The position numbers were made by a program, and so were the translations under genes. From Pseudomonas sp. Q11 (GTDB lineage: Bacteria; Pseudomonadota; Gammaproteobacteria; Pseudomonadales; Pseudomonadaceae): 64,000 nucleotides of DNA. Where the stretch lies: assembly GCF_024494355.1 (NCBI RefSeq), contig NZ_JAKNQY010000007.1, forward strand, positions 62,001 to 126,000. Direction: 5' to 3'. The notes below the pieces were generated by a model. That model did not search any database, had not been told where the DNA came from, and saw nothing but the letters and a program-made list of their open reading frames with translations. Numbering within the stretch: the stretch's first letter is position 1; every line of letters begins with the position of its first letter. Below, in pieces: positions 52,034-63,661 of the stretch.

Positions 52034-52444
52034 TTAGCTTGACCATGGATTGAGCAAGGCCACGCCGCTGCTTTGAAAATCACTCACATTGCGGGTGACT
52101 ACGGTCAGGCCATGGACCAGCGCCGTGGCGGCAATCAGTGCATCGCATTCATTGCTGCGATCCGGTACATGCAGGCGAGCGCAGCGCAGCGCGACGGTGC
52201 GGTCGACCGCCAGGATCCTGCCGGCAAATGCGGGCATGACGTGGTTATCCAGCCACGCGCGCAGGTGGCTGCCTTGCGCCGGGTCCTTGCGTTCGAAGCG
52301 CAACACACCGGTTTCCAGTTCCAGTACGGTAATTGCCGAGACGTACAGGTTGGGGGCGGACACGCTACGTGCCCAGGCCTGTACGTTTTTATCTGCATGC
52401 GGCTTGCGCAGTTCCGAAATGACATTGGTGTCGAGTAAAAACAT
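52034..52444 (-). CDS. vapC: VapC-like PIN-domain toxin
   Basis: 136 residues. PIN motifs: FLLDTNVISELRKP at the N-terminus, TVLELETGV near 40, and RSNECDALIAATALVHGLTVVTRN near 95-118. Predicted ribonuclease toxin. Its start overlaps the antitoxin stop by one base. Located between ccoP1 and the PAAR operon in the accessory insert. Confidence 0.88.
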   Translation of the reverse strand: MFLLDTNVISELRKPHADKNVQAWARSVSAPNLYVSAITVLELETGVLRFERKDPAQGSHLRAWLDNHVMPAFAGRILAVDRTVALRCARLHVPDRSNECDALIAATALVHGLTVVTRNVSDFQSSGVALLNPWSS

Positions 52445-52698
52445 CAGGACAGGTCCACTGGCCGGGGAGTGATGACGGCACGTTCGGTATCGAAATCGAT
52501 ATCCGGCGCATCGGGCATGACCAGCAACTCGACAATGCTGGTGCCAATACCGGTCAGTTTCTGGTACTCCTCAATGCTTAGCAGTACGTGGGTCGGCCTG
52601 CCACGGTCAGTAATGATGACCGGCCCTTGGCGGGCCGCTTTTTTGGCACCACTTGTGTCGTGATTGAATTCGCGGCTGGAAATGGTCGTGATGGACAT
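52444..52698 (-). CDS. Phd/YefM-family antitoxin
   Basis: 84 residues. N-terminal Phd/YefM fold (ISSREFNHDTSGAKKAARQG; VIITDRGRPTHVLLSIEEYQKL), C-terminal acidic tail (PDAPDIDFDTERAV) that would cover the toxin active site. First gene of the pair with the VapC-like toxin. Confidence 0.88.
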   Translation of the reverse strand: MSITTISSREFNHDTSGAKKAARQGPVIITDRGRPTHVLLSIEEYQKLTGIGTSIVELLVMPDAPDIDFDTERAVITPRPVDLS

Positions 52699-52791
52699 GG
52701 CGGTGCCCTCATGAAACTAGAATGTAGGTACGTTACTACCGGCGCAAGCGGCGAGCAAGTGAAACAGCTTCGCCTCTTGATACCCACCAAT

Positions 52792-52828
52792 AAAAAGGCC
52801 CCGCCAACATGGGTTGGCGGGGCCTTTG
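52792..52828. terminator. Terminator between ccoP1 and the Phd/VapC genes
   Basis: GGCCCCGCCAAC-ATGG-GTTGGCGGGGCC (52797-52824) flanked by AAAAA and TTT; on the minus strand it ends ccoNOQP1 with TTTTT. Confidence 0.88.
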
Positions 52829-52846
52829 GTGCATCAAGCGTGTGCC

Positions 52847-53830
52847 TTACTGGGCATCGGCGGCTGGCGCCGGTTCACCATGAGACAGGCTGTAGACGTA
52901 CGCAGCCAGCAGGTGGACCTTATCGTTACCCTGCAGATCGGCCTGGGCAGGCATCTGGCCCTGACGACCGTAACGGATGGTCTGCTGCAACTGAGCGAAG
53001 CTCGAACCGTAGATGAAGCCGGCCGGGTGCGTCAGGTCAGGTGCGCCCATGGCTGGCGTGCCCTTGCCGGCTGGACCGTGGCAGGCCACGCAGTTGGCCG
53101 CGAACAGCTTCTGGCCGTTGGCCGGATCGGCCTTGGCGCCTTCCGGCAATTTGCGGCCGTGCAGGCTGGTCACCACGTAGGCGGAGACGTCGGCGACACC
53201 TTGCTCGCCAACCACGGCAGCCCAGCCCGGCATCACGGCATGACGACCGCCCATGATGGTGGTCTTGATGGTTTCCGGCTCACCACCCCAGCGCCAGTCG
53301 GCGTCGGTCAGGTTCGGGAAGCCGTAGGCACCCTTGGCGTCGGAACCGTGGCAGACCGAGCAGTTGGAGGCGAACAGGCGGCCACCCATCTTCAGGGCTT
53401 GCGGGTCCTTGGCGACTTCTTCAATCGGCATGGAAGCAAACTTGGCGAAGATCGGACCGAACTTGGCGTCCGAACGAGCCATTTCCTTTTCCCACTCGTG
53501 AACACCGGTCCAGCCGGTCTGGCCATTGGCGAAAGGGGTCTGCTTTTCGGTGTCCAGATAGTTATAGCCTGGCAGCAGGCCTTTCCAGTTGCCCAAGCCC
53601 GGGTAGAGCACCAGGTAGCCCAAGGCGAAGACAATGGTGCCCACGAACAACATGAACCACCATTTCGGCAGTGGGTTGTCGTACTCTTCGATACCATCGA
53701 ACGAGTGACCAACCGTCTCGTCCGTTTGTTCGGCGCGCTGGCCCTTGCGGGTCGACAGCAGCAGCCAGGTCAGGGCGAAGATCGTACCCAGACTGAGGAC
53801 TGTGACGTACAGACTCCAGAACGTAGTCAT
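52847..53830 (-). CDS. ccoP: cbb3 cytochrome oxidase subunit III, copy 1
   Basis: 327 residues. Membrane helices near 8-28 and 55-75, then two c-type heme motifs CSVCH (about residue 158) and CVACH (about 247). It passes electrons from cytochromes c to CcoO/CcoN. Compared with copy 2 it has an extra segment of about ten residues ([12 protein letters not shown]) in the periplasmic loop. Overlaps ccoQ by 4 nt. Confidence 0.95.
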   Translation of the reverse strand: MTTFWSLYVTVLSLGTIFALTWLLLSTRKGQRAEQTDETVGHSFDGIEEYDNPLPKWWFMLFVGTIVFALGYLVLYPGLGNWKGLLPGYNYLDTEKQTPFANGQTGWTGVHEWEKEMARSDAKFGPIFAKFASMPIEEVAKDPQALKMGGRLFASNCSVCHGSDAKGAYGFPNLTDADWRWGGEPETIKTTIMGGRHAVMPGWAAVVGEQGVADVSAYVVTSLHGRKLPEGAKADPANGQKLFAANCVACHGPAGKGTPAMGAPDLTHPAGFIYGSSFAQLQQTIRYGRQGQMPAQADLQGNDKVHLLAAYVYSLSHGEPAPAADAQ

Positions 53831-54012
53831 TCTTTGTTACTCCTAGAAGCTTGCTCGACGTGCTTGATGGCTTCGGGATCATCCGCGAACGGCAGCAAGG
53901 TCGCGTCGTCAAACTCCGACTTGCGCTTGGGGCTGAACACCCACAACGCCAGACCGATAAAGGCCACCATCACGACGACGGTGCCCAGGCCACGAATCAT
54001 CCCGATATCCAT
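53827..54012 (-). CDS. ccoQ: cbb3 oxidase subunit CcoQ, copy 1
   Basis: 61 residues: one membrane helix ([20 protein letters not shown]) and a short cytoplasmic tail. Stabilises the oxidase. Between ccoO and ccoP with 5-nt gap and 4-nt overlap. Confidence 0.92.
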   Translation of the reverse strand: MDIGMIRGLGTVVVMVAFIGLALWVFSPKRKSEFDDATLLPFADDPEAIKHVEQASRSNKE

Positions 54013-54017
54013 CTAAA

Positions 54018-54626
54018 TCACCGTTTGCTTTTGATGATGGTGCCCAGGCCTTGCAGATAGGCCACCAGCGCGTCCATTTCAGTCTTGCCCTTCACGGCAT
54101 CCTTGGCACCGGCGATGTCTTCATCGGTGTAAGGCACGCCCAGGGTACGCAAGACTTCCATTTTCTTGGCGGTGTCTTTGCCGTCGAGCTTGTTTTCTAC
54201 GAGGAACGGGTAAGCCGGCATTTTCGACTCAGGCACTACGTTGCGCGGGTTGTACAGGTGCGCACGCTGCCAGTCGTCGGAGTAACGGCCGCCAACGCGA
54301 GCCAGGTCCGGGCCGGTACGTTTGGAACCCCACAGGAACGGGTGATCCCAGACGCTTTCACCGGCAACCGAGTAGTGGCCATAGCGTTCGGTTTCTGCGC
54401 GAAACGGACGGATCATCTGCGAGTGGCAGCCGACACAGCCGTTGGCGATGTAGACGTCGCGACCTTCCAGTTCAAGGGCGGTGCGCGGCTTCATGCCTTC
54501 GACCGGCTTGTTGGTCACGTCCTGGAAAAACAGCGGAACGATCTGGGTCAGGCCGCCGATGCTGACGGCGATGACCATGAAGAAGGCCAGCAGGCCAATA
54601 TTCTTCTCTACTGTTTCGTGCTTCAT
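54018..54626 (-). CDS. ccoO: cbb3 cytochrome oxidase subunit II, copy 1
   Basis: 202 residues: N-terminal membrane helix ([20 protein letters not shown]) and one c-type heme site CVGCHSQM (about residue 62). Its ATG overlaps the ccoN stop by one base. Confidence 0.95.
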   Translation of the reverse strand: MKHETVEKNIGLLAFFMVIAVSIGGLTQIVPLFFQDVTNKPVEGMKPRTALELEGRDVYIANGCVGCHSQMIRPFRAETERYGHYSVAGESVWDHPFLWGSKRTGPDLARVGGRYSDDWQRAHLYNPRNVVPESKMPAYPFLVENKLDGKDTAKKMEVLRTLGVPYTDEDIAGAKDAVKGKTEMDALVAYLQGLGTIIKSKR

Positions 54627-56068
54627 CAGTGAGCTCCAACTACGGCGATCTTGGCGGCGGCTTCAGCTTCGGCCGGGTCAGAGGCACGAACAGTGCGGTA
54701 CACGTTGTACGCCATGAACAGCATGCCGCTGGCGAAGAACGCGCCGCCCAGGGCACGGACGATGAAACCAGGGTGGCTGGCTTGCAGCGCTTCGACGAAC
54801 GAGTAGGTCAGGGTGCCGTCGTCGTTGATTGCACGCCACATCAGGCCCTGGGTGATGCCGTTGACCCACATCGAGGCGATATAGAGCACGGTGCCGATGG
54901 TGGCGAGCCAGAAATGGGTGTTGATCAGACCGGTGCTGTGCATCTGCGCACGACCGAACAGTTTCGGGATCATGTGGTAGATCGCGCCGATGGAGATCAT
55001 CGCAACCCAGCCGAGCGCACCGGCGTGTACGTGGCCGATGGTCCAGTCGGTGTAGTGGCTCAGGGAGTTGACGGTCTTGATGGCCATCATCGGGCCTTCG
55101 AAGGTCGACATGCCGTAGAACGCCAGGGAAACCACCAGGAAGCGCAGGATCGGGTCGGTGCGCAGCTTATGCCAGGCGCCCGAGAGGGTCATCATGCCGT
55201 TGATCATGCCGCCCCAGCTTGGCGCCAGCAGGATGATCGACATCGCCATGCCCAGGGACTGCGCCCAGTCCGGCAGCGCGGTGTAGTGCAGGTGGTGCGG
55301 GCCGGCCCAGATGTACAGGGTGATCAGCGCCCAGAAGTGGACGATGGACAGGCGATAGGAATAGATCGGACGCTCGGCCTGTTTCGGCACGAAGTAATAC
55401 ATCATCCCCAGGAAGCCGGTGGTCAGGAAGAAACCCACGGCGTTGTGGCCGTACCACCACTGGATCATCGCATCGGTGGCGCCCGAGTAGGCCGAGTAAG
55501 ACTTGAAGAAGCTCACCGGCAGGGACGCGTGGTTGACGATGTGCAGCATGGCGGTCACGACGATGAAGGCACCGTAGAACCAGTTGCCGACATAGATGTG
55601 CTTGGTCTTGCGCTTGACGATGGTGCCGAAGAACACCAGACCGTAGGTCACCCAGACGATGGCCAGCAGAATAGCCAGGGGCCATTCCAGCTCTGCGTAT
55701 TCCTTGGTGGTGGTGAAACCCATCGGCAAGGTCACGATCGCACCGACGATGACCGCTTGCCAACCCCAGAAGGTGAAGGCGGCGAGGCTGTCGGAAATCA
55801 GTCGCGTTTGGCAGGTTCGCTGCACGACGTAGTAGGAAGTGGCAAACAACGCACAACCACCGAAGGCGAAGATCACCAGGTTGGTGTGCAGCGGGCGCAG
55901 GCGTCCAAACGTCGTCCATGGCAGATCGAAGTTCAACTCCGGCCAGACCAGTTGCGAGGCGATGAAGACACCTAGCCCCATGCCAAGGATCCCCCAGACC
56001 ACCGTCATGATGGCGAACTGGCGGACTACCTTATAGTTATAAGCAGTCGGACTGATTGCTGTGCTCAT
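54626..56068 (-). CDS. ccoN: cbb3 cytochrome oxidase subunit I, copy 1
   Basis: 480 residues with twelve membrane helices and the heme/CuB histidines in [28 protein letters not shown] and [12 protein letters not shown]. Reduces oxygen to water with proton pumping. Very close to copy 2 over the central region. In P. aeruginosa the equivalent operon is expressed at most oxygen levels; here an ANR-like site lies 85 nt upstream. Confidence 0.95.
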   Translation of the reverse strand: MSTAISPTAYNYKVVRQFAIMTVVWGILGMGLGVFIASQLVWPELNFDLPWTTFGRLRPLHTNLVIFAFGGCALFATSYYVVQRTCQTRLISDSLAAFTFWGWQAVIVGAIVTLPMGFTTTKEYAELEWPLAILLAIVWVTYGLVFFGTIVKRKTKHIYVGNWFYGAFIVVTAMLHIVNHASLPVSFFKSYSAYSGATDAMIQWWYGHNAVGFFLTTGFLGMMYYFVPKQAERPIYSYRLSIVHFWALITLYIWAGPHHLHYTALPDWAQSLGMAMSIILLAPSWGGMINGMMTLSGAWHKLRTDPILRFLVVSLAFYGMSTFEGPMMAIKTVNSLSHYTDWTIGHVHAGALGWVAMISIGAIYHMIPKLFGRAQMHSTGLINTHFWLATIGTVLYIASMWVNGITQGLMWRAINDDGTLTYSFVEALQASHPGFIVRALGGAFFASGMLFMAYNVYRTVRASDPAEAEAAAKIAVVGAH

Positions 56069-56566
56069 TCTAAGGTTCCACGGTTTGGGTGTTTTATTAG
56101 GATAAAAATCGGTCGCAAGTATGGAGAAAGCGGGGGGTCATTGCAACGCGCCATGACCTGGGTCAATGCTTTCCAAAGCTGATTCTGCGGCCTTTCCATG
56201 CGCGAGGTAGGGACAAAATCGGTCCTCGGCAAATTGTCGCGGCGAAGGAAAGAGGCGAGGGGGTCGGGTCGGTTGTAACGGGGTGTGTTCCAACACGGCA
56301 TTCGGGTCATGGGAGGCCCTGGGCGCAATAGCCGGTATCCACCGGCCTTTGCGGCCTTTTTATCGACCGGATTGTGGAACACATCGGTTCGGATCGACCT
56401 GAAACCGGCAGTCGCCAGTGCACGCTCGGGCAAGCTTAGACCCGATTGCGGGTAACCGAAAGGCGCGAAGAGAAGGGGTGCGACAATGAGTCGCAAAGAA
56501 GCAGCTACAAGCTTTGAGCTGCAAGCTCCAAGTGGGTACTCGTCGCTTGCAGCTTTGCTTTTGCCG
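56069..56566. other. Gap between ccoN1 and ccoP2
   Basis: 498 nt without a supported gene. Contains an ANR-like box (56153-56166) and, at 56505-56600, inverted GAGCTGCAAGCTCCAAG / CTTGCAGCTT repeats overlapping the ccoP2 C-terminus. Confidence 0.5.
56153..56166 (-). promoter_or_regulatory. ANR-like box upstream of ccoN1
   Basis: TTGAC-CCAG-GTCAT on the minus strand, 85 nt before ccoN1; three differences from consensus but nearly identical to the site before ccoG. Confidence 0.4.
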
Positions 56567-57523
56567 TTACTTGTCGCTTGTTGCTTGCAGCTTGCCGCTC
56601 AACTGCTCATTGCTCTTCGAAAGGCTATAGACGTAAGCCGCGAGCAGTTGCACCTTGTCATTGCCGAGCAGCTCATTCTGCGCAGGCATATGGCCCTGGC
56701 GGCCATGACGGATGGTCTGTTGCAGTTGCGCCAGGCTGCTGCCGTAGATGAAGCCGGCCGGCAAGGTCAGGTCTGGCGCGCCCATGGCTTCGGTGCCTTT
56801 GCCGGTTGCACCGTGGCAGGCGACGCAGGTGGTGTTGAACGCTTGCTGGCCTGCCAGCAGGTCGGCGCGGCTGTCTGCCGGCAGCGGCAGGCCCGCCAGA
56901 TCATGGCGTACATACGCGGCCACGTTCTTGACGCCCGCTTCGCCCAGCACTTCGCCCCAGGCCGGCATCGCGGCCATGCGACCGCCCATGATGGTGGTCT
57001 TGATGGTTTCGGCACTGCCGCCCCAACGCCAGTGGCTGTCGGCCAGGTTCGGGAAGCCGAAGGCACCCTTGGCGTCCGAGCCGTGGCAGACCGAGCAGTT
57101 GGAGGCGAACAAGCGGCCACCCATCTTCAATGCCTGCGGGTCCTTGGCGACTTCTTCCACCGGCATGGCGGCGAACTTGGCGAAGATCGGCCCGAATTTG
57201 GCGTCGGCCCTGGCCATTTCCTTTTCCCATTCATGGGCGCCGGTCCAGCCATTTTCGTAGCCGGGCAAGATGCCTTTCCAGTTGCCCAGGCCCGGGTAGA
57301 GGACCAGGTAGCCGACGGAAAACACCAGGGTGCCGGCGAACAACAGGAACCACCACTGCGGCAGCGGGTTGTCGTACTCCTCGATGCCGTCGAAGCTGTG
57401 GCCCATGGTCTGGTCGACGCTGCCCTTGGTCTCGCCCTTGCGGGTGCCGATCAGCAGCCAGGTCAGACCGATCAGGCTGCCGATGGTCAGTACGCTGATC
57501 CACGTACTCCAGAAGGTGGTCAT
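56567..57523 (-). CDS. ccoP: cbb3 cytochrome oxidase subunit III, copy 2
   Basis: 318 residues from ATG 57523 ([20 protein letters not shown]). Two heme c motifs, CSVCH and CVACH, as in copy 1; shorter periplasmic loop. The longer frame to 57643 overlaps ccoQ and is rejected. The C-terminal codons lie within a repeat of the GCTGCAAG type, which may explain the divergent end ([15 protein letters not shown]). Confidence 0.94.
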   Translation of the reverse strand: MTTFWSTWISVLTIGSLIGLTWLLIGTRKGETKGSVDQTMGHSFDGIEEYDNPLPQWWFLLFAGTLVFSVGYLVLYPGLGNWKGILPGYENGWTGAHEWEKEMARADAKFGPIFAKFAAMPVEEVAKDPQALKMGGRLFASNCSVCHGSDAKGAFGFPNLADSHWRWGGSAETIKTTIMGGRMAAMPAWGEVLGEAGVKNVAAYVRHDLAGLPLPADSRADLLAGQQAFNTTCVACHGATGKGTEAMGAPDLTLPAGFIYGSSLAQLQQTIRHGRQGHMPAQNELLGNDKVQLLAAYVYSLSKSNEQLSGKLQATSDK

Positions 57524-57723
57524 GGCCGGGTGCTCCTTGTTGCTGGGTCTTGGGGGTTGGCGATGTCGGCGGGCGGCTCGTCGGCGAACGGCAGCAGGCG
57601 CGCCTGGGCGAACTCCGGGTTGCGCTTGCTGCTGAAGACCCACAGGGTCAGGCCGATGAAGGCCACGAACACCACGACCGTGCCCAGGCCGCGGATCATT
57701 CCAGTGCTCATTTCAAGGAACAT
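57520..57723 (-). CDS. ccoQ: cbb3 oxidase subunit CcoQ, copy 2
   Basis: 67 residues; single helix ([20 protein letters not shown]). I use ATG 57723 because GAGGTGA lies just upstream; the internal ATG at 57711 (MSTGMIRG) aligns better with copy 1 but has no ribosome site. Overlaps ccoP by 4 nt. Confidence 0.9.
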   Translation of the reverse strand: MFLEMSTGMIRGLGTVVVFVAFIGLTLWVFSSKRNPEFAQARLLPFADEPPADIANPQDPATRSTRP

Positions 57724-57727
57724 GGGC

Positions 57728-58336
57728 TCACCTCTTGCTCTTGATGGCAGTGCCGAGCACTTGCAGGTAGGCCACCAGGGCGTCCATCTCGGTCTTGTCC
57801 TTGAGGGAAGCCACGCTGGCGTTGATGTCGTCGTCGGTGTACGGCACGCCGAGGGTGCGCATGGCGCGCAGCTTGGTTTCGGTGTGGCTGCTGTCCACCG
57901 CCTGAGTCACCAGCCAGGGGTAGGCCGGCATCTTCGACTCAGGTACTACGTTGCGCGGGTTGTACAGGTGGGCGCGATGCCAGTCATCGGAGTAGCGCGC
58001 GCCGACCCGGGCCAGGTCCGGCCCGGTGCGCTTGGAGCCCCACAGGAACGGGTGGTCCCAAACGCTTTCCCCAGCCACCGAATAGTGGCCGTAGCGCTCG
58101 GTCTCGGCGCGGAACGGACGGATCATCTGCGAATGACAGCCGACGCAGCCTTCGCGGATATAGATGTCGCGACCTTCCAGTTGCAGCGCGGTGTAGGGCT
58201 TCATGCCGTCCACCGGTTTGTTGGTCACGTCCTGGAAGAACAGCGGCACGATCTGCGTCAGGCCGCCAATGCTCACAGCCAGAACCATCAGCAGCATCAG
58301 CAAGCCGACGTTTTTTTCGATTGTTTCGTGTTTCAT
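57728..58336 (-). CDS. ccoO: cbb3 cytochrome oxidase subunit II, copy 2
   Basis: 202 residues, same length as copy 1, one membrane helix and heme site CVGCHSQM. Differs mainly in the C-terminal third ([18 protein letters not shown]). Ten nt after ccoN2. Confidence 0.95.
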   Translation of the reverse strand: MKHETIEKNVGLLMLLMVLAVSIGGLTQIVPLFFQDVTNKPVDGMKPYTALQLEGRDIYIREGCVGCHSQMIRPFRAETERYGHYSVAGESVWDHPFLWGSKRTGPDLARVGARYSDDWHRAHLYNPRNVVPESKMPAYPWLVTQAVDSSHTETKLRAMRTLGVPYTDDDINASVASLKDKTEMDALVAYLQVLGTAIKSKR

Positions 58337-58346
58337 GGCGGACTCC

Positions 58347-59771
<1,425 letters not shown>

Positions 59772-59867
59772 GGTTCCCCATCCACGGTTCAGCCGAAGTG
59801 AGCGCCTGCGCAAGGCAGTGCGGCGTTCTTCGCCTGGAGTTATAGGCAGACTAAAAGCGAGGCAAGC

Positions 59868-60554
59868 ATGGACAAACAGCACAAGGCCAGTATTGACGGG
59901 GATCAATGGGCGCGATGTGTGGCCGAACACGGCTGGCTATGGACGGCTGCGCAAGCGGGTGTCAGCGCCAAGGCGCCGACCCTGATCCTGGCCCATGGCG
60001 CCGGTGCGCCGATGGACAGCGGGTTCATGGACGAAATGGCCGCGCGCCTTGCCGGGTATGGCATCAACGTGTTGCGCTTCGAGTTTCCCTACATGACTCA
60101 ACGACGCCTGGACGGCGGTAAACGTCCGCCGAACCCGGCCCCCAAGTTGCTGGAATGCTGGCGTGAGGTGTATGCCACGGTGCGGCCTTATGTCGCTGGG
60201 CGGTTGGCCATTGGCGGCAAGTCCATGGGCGGGCGCATGGCGAGTTTGCTGGCCGATGAGCTGAAGGCTGATGCCCTGGTGTGCCTGGGGTATCCCTTCT
60301 ACGCGGTGGGCAAACCGGAGAAGCCGCGGGTCGAGCACCTGGCAGAATTGAAGACCCGAACCTTGATCGTCCAGGGCGAGCGCGATGCCTTGGGTAATCG
60401 TGAGGCGGTGCGGGGCTATGACCTGTCAGCGAGCATCGAGGTGATGTGGCTGGTGGCGGGGGATCATGATCTGAAACCGCTGAAGGCCTCGGGGTTTAGT
60501 CATGAGCAGCATCTGGAGGCGGCGGCGGGCAGGGTGGCCGGGTTTCTTCAGTAG
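59868..60554 (+). CDS. Alpha/beta-fold hydrolase (Tex30/KANSL3-like family)
   Basis: 228 residues from ATG 59868 with GAGG six bases upstream. [20 protein letters not shown] gives the oxyanion-hole region, [10 protein letters not shown] has the nucleophile serine (GxSxG), and DHDLKP near the C-terminus supplies the histidine (Asp probably in GERDALGN). No signal peptide. Substrate unknown. Its first codons contain the ANR box that probably controls the divergent ccoN2. Confidence 0.85.
   Translation: MDKQHKASIDGDQWARCVAEHGWLWTAAQAGVSAKAPTLILAHGAGAPMDSGFMDEMAARLAGYGINVLRFEFPYMTQRRLDGGKRPPNPAPKLLECWREVYATVRPYVAGRLAIGGKSMGGRMASLLADELKADALVCLGYPFYAVGKPEKPRVEHLAELKTRTLIVQGERDALGNREAVRGYDLSASIEVMWLVAGDHDLKPLKASGFSHEQHLEAAAGRVAGFLQ
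59893..59906 (-). promoter_or_regulatory. ANR box upstream of ccoN2
   Basis: TTGAC-GGGG-ATCAA (read on plus strand), one change from consensus. It sits within codons 9-13 of the divergent hydrolase gene. Confidence 0.7.
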
Positions 60555-60579
60555 GTTCCTTGCCGACTATCAAGGCCTC

Positions 60580-60722
60580 ATCGCGAGCAGGCTCGCTCCC
60601 ACAATTGGAATGCCTTTGAATGAGCAACCTTGACCCTCTGAGGGAGTAAGCCTGCTCCCACAATGGAATGCCTTTGAATGAGCAGCCTTGACCCCTTGTG
60701 GGAGCGAGCCTGCTCGCGATAG
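60580..60722. repeat. Three-REP cluster with a duplicated spacer
   Basis: REP copies at 60581-60602 (inverted), about 60640-60662 (diverged) and 60698-60720. The spacer GGAATGCCTTTGAATGAGCA occurs twice (60607 and 60664), showing a tandem duplication of REP plus spacer. Confidence 0.88.
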
Positions 60723-60738
60723 CGGCCTGTCAGGCAAT

Positions 60739-60773
60739 AAAAAACCCGGAAGCTTGCGCTGTCCGGGTTTTTC
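60739..60773. terminator. Bidirectional terminator between hydrolase gene and aer
   Basis: AAAAACCCGGA (60740-60750) and TCCGGGTTTTT (60762-60772) form a stem with T-runs on both strands, between convergent genes. Confidence 0.85.
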
Positions 60774-60789
60774 ATGAGGCAGGCTTCTA

Positions 60790-62355
60790 TCAGCGGTTGA
60801 ACCGCTCCACCAACGAATACTGCGTATTGGCGGTGCGGGTCAGTTCTTCGCTCAGCAGCGCCGAGCTATGGGCCTGGCCCGAGGTCTGGTCGGCCAGATC
60901 CGAGATGTTGCTGATGTTGCGGCTGATTTCCTCGGCCACCGCGCTTTGTTCCTCGGTAGCGGCGGCAATCTGGGTGGTCATGTCGGTGATGTTGGCCACC
61001 GCTTCACTGATGCCCACCAGCGCCGCGTCCGCCTCCATGACCCGCGCCACGCCTTCCTCGGCCTGGCGGTGGCCGGCGTCCATGGTCTGCACGGCATTGG
61101 TGGCGGTCTGCTGGAGCTTGGCGATCAGGGCGTGGATCTGCCCGGTGGACTCACTGGTACGTTGCGCCAGTTGGCGCACTTCGTCCGCCACCACGGCAAA
61201 GCCGCGACCCATCTCCCCAGCGCGGGCCGCTTCGATGGCGGCGTTGAGGGCCAGCAGGTTGGTCTGGTCGGCAATGCCTTTGATCACGTCCACCACGCCC
61301 CCGATCTCGTCACTGTCCTTGGCCAGTTGGGTCACGGTCTGCCCGGTCTCGCCCACCACCACCGACAGACGCTCGATGGCTTCGCGGGTTTCCCCGGCGA
61401 TGTCGCGTCCGCGACTGGTCAGGCGATTGGCTTCCTGGGTGGCGTCGGCGGTGCGTTGCACGTGGCTGGCGACTTCCTGGGTAGTTGCCGCCATCTCGTT
61501 GACGGCGGTGGCGACTTGTTCAGTCTCCACCCGCTGGCGTTCCAGGCCGCTGGAGCTGTTATGGGCCAACGAGTTTGATTGCCGCGCCTGTTCGTTGAGG
61601 TGCTCGGCGGTGTCCTGCAAGCGGGTCAGGCAGGTTTTCAGGCGAGCTTCCTGGCTGAGGATCGACATCTCCAGACGCGCCTGGACGCCACGGCTGTCGG
61701 TGTACATCCGGGCGATCAACGGGTCGGAGGTGGTTTGCTCGGCCAGACGCAGCAGGCGCTTGATCCCGCGCTGCTGCCATTGCAGGCCCATCAGCCCCAA
61801 GGGCACTGACAGCACGGCAGCCAGGGCAAAACCCCAGGAGGAGTTGAGGAACGCGCCAACCACGAAACTCAACTGGCTGACCAGGATAAATGGCAGCCAG
61901 TCCTGCAGGATCGGCAACCATTTGTCGCTGCGCGGGATCGCCGGCTTACCTTGGTTGATGCGTTGATAGAGCGCCTCGGCCCTGGCGATCTGCTCGGCGC
62001 TGGGCTTGACCCGCACCGACTCGTAGCCAACCACCTGGTTCCCTTCGAACACGGGCGTAACGTAGGCGTTGACCCAGTAATGGTCGCCGTTCTTGCAGCG
62101 ATTCTTGACGATGCCCATCCATGGCAAGCCTTGTTTCAGTGTGTTCCACATATGGGCAAACACGGCTGACGGCACATCGGGATGGCGTACCAGGTTGTGG
62201 GGCGAGCGGATCAGTTCTTCCTTGGAAAACCCGCTGATTTCAACGAACGCGTCGTTGCAATAGGTGATCACACCTTTGGCATCGGTAGTGGAAATCAGGC
62301 GTTGTTGGGCCGGGAAGGTCCTTTCGCGCTGTGTGACGGGCTGGTTGTTACGCAT
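60790..62355 (-). CDS. aer: Aerotaxis receptor Aer
   Basis: 521 residues from ATG 62355 ([20 protein letters not shown]). PAS domain at about 15-115 ([32 protein letters not shown]) expected to bind FAD, two hydrophobic segments at about 160-205 ([18 protein letters not shown]), and a C-terminal methyl-accepting signalling domain with the highly conserved hairpin tip ([20 protein letters not shown]). It steers swimming by redox/energy state, fitting the neighbouring respiratory genes. Confidence 0.93.
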   Translation of the reverse strand: MRNNQPVTQRERTFPAQQRLISTTDAKGVITYCNDAFVEISGFSKEELIRSPHNLVRHPDVPSAVFAHMWNTLKQGLPWMGIVKNRCKNGDHYWVNAYVTPVFEGNQVVGYESVRVKPSAEQIARAEALYQRINQGKPAIPRSDKWLPILQDWLPFILVSQLSFVVGAFLNSSWGFALAAVLSVPLGLMGLQWQQRGIKRLLRLAEQTTSDPLIARMYTDSRGVQARLEMSILSQEARLKTCLTRLQDTAEHLNEQARQSNSLAHNSSSGLERQRVETEQVATAVNEMAATTQEVASHVQRTADATQEANRLTSRGRDIAGETREAIERLSVVVGETGQTVTQLAKDSDEIGGVVDVIKGIADQTNLLALNAAIEAARAGEMGRGFAVVADEVRQLAQRTSESTGQIHALIAKLQQTATNAVQTMDAGHRQAEEGVARVMEADAALVGISEAVANITDMTTQIAAATEEQSAVAEEISRNISNISDLADQTSGQAHSSALLSEELTRTANTQYSLVERFNR

Positions 62356-62431
62356 GGTGTGTAGGTCCGCAAGGCTTTGAAAGGTTGTCGGCGCCGTCAG
62401 GTTTTTGTTGAAGTTATTTTTCCGGTCGGTA

Positions 62432-63220
62432 TCACGCCAGCATCGGGTAGGTAAACAGGGCGAAATGAAGCAGGTTGATGCCAAAATGAGTAGCAATCGC
62501 CGCGCCCAGTCCGCCAAAGCGATAGGCAAGGCCATAGCCGACCCCCGCCATGCCCGACAGCAGCACCCATTGCCATCCCGCGCCGGCATGCACCAGGCCG
62601 AACAGCAGCGAGGCCAGGATCAATGCCAGATTGTCGCCATAGCTCAGATGTTTGAAGCGCCGGCTCAAGCCACCCTGAATGTAGCCACGAAACAACGCTT
62701 CCTCCACCAGCGTCACCAATAAAAGATTATTGAGAAGCCATAACCAAGCCGGTTCCGGCCACTTCGGTGCCCAATGGATCATTCCCAGCAGCATCGCCCC
62801 ACCCAGGGCCAGCACTGTGCTGAGGGTCAGGCCCAGGGCCGTGGCCTGGACCGACAAGCGAAACGAGCGCCTGCCGACGATCCAGGGACACGCCAGTAGC
62901 AACCAGAAACCAATCAGCGGCTTGTCCTGGTTCAGGTACATGGCAAACGGCACGGCATCATCGGTGAAGCGTTGCGGCGGGATCGCCCTCCCGTTGAAAA
63001 AACCCGGCATCCAGTGCAGGGCCAGTGCCAGGGCCATCACCACAAACAGGGCGTGGCCGAGAAACTGGCCGACCGGCGTCTGCTGCTGGCGAACCGCATA
63101 CCCGGCGAACAGCAGCAGCGCGACCGAGATCGCAGCAGTCCAGGCCATTTGACCGAAGGCCAGGGCCAAGGCATAGCCGATGGAAAGGAAGGCCAGGTAT
63201 GGCCAGGGCAGGGCAGGCAT
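62432..63220 (-). CDS. CPBP-family intramembrane metalloprotease
   Basis: 262 residues with about eight hydrophobic helices. The three CPBP motifs are intact: [10 protein letters not shown] (EExxxR), FGLVHAGAG (FxxxH) and HFGINLLHF (HxxxN). Related to Rce1/Abi membrane proteases; in bacteria roles include protein processing and bacteriocin self-protection. No link to the following bacteriocin-like gene is proven. 76 nt upstream of the aer start, same strand. Confidence 0.88.
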   Translation of the reverse strand: MPALPWPYLAFLSIGYALALAFGQMAWTAAISVALLLFAGYAVRQQQTPVGQFLGHALFVVMALALALHWMPGFFNGRAIPPQRFTDDAVPFAMYLNQDKPLIGFWLLLACPWIVGRRSFRLSVQATALGLTLSTVLALGGAMLLGMIHWAPKWPEPAWLWLLNNLLLVTLVEEALFRGYIQGGLSRRFKHLSYGDNLALILASLLFGLVHAGAGWQWVLLSGMAGVGYGLAYRFGGLGAAIATHFGINLLHFALFTYPMLA

Positions 63221-63661
63221 ATCACATCCTTTGAGACTGAAGAACCGTTTGTGGCGATGGGGCTGACAGGGCCGGCGGGATTATAGGCAGACCTATAGAA
63301 AAACACCGCCTGTTAAGAGACGTTGTTTTCGTAAGGCGCTTCTTTTTTTCCTGCGGTCAATTGCCGTAGGGCATCGTACCGGGTCCCTCAGCCTGGAAAT
63401 ATCCCACTTCATTAAAGGTATCGATCTGACACAACACTTCAATTCGCACCAAGCCACCTCTTCGGGCGATAACTAATATGTTGTTTAGATGTTTCTTCAG
63501 CGCTCTTGCAAATTCGGACAAAACGTAACGGTGGGTTGTTTCTGTGGTCGTTTTTATATACGTTCGGAGAGTGAATAAAAATATAGGACAAGGCCAATTG
63601 TTTGTTAAGTGTTCTTGGTGAGGGGCGCGATTATATATTTGTACTTAAATGGAGTTTAAGC
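63221..63661. other. AT-rich gap before the bacteriocin-like gene
   Basis: 441 nt, no gene seen. It becomes clearly AT-richer from about 63470 on. A sequence ATTGTTTGTTAAGTGTTC (63597-63614) resembles the start of a PrtN-type P-box (ATTG-N3-GT-N3), but further repeats are not clear. No LexA box seen. Confidence 0.4.

Noticed and set aside
52588..53016. 142-codon plus-strand frame over the antitoxin and ccoP1 end
   Set aside because: It crosses a strong terminator and the ccoP1 3' end in antisense; no homology.
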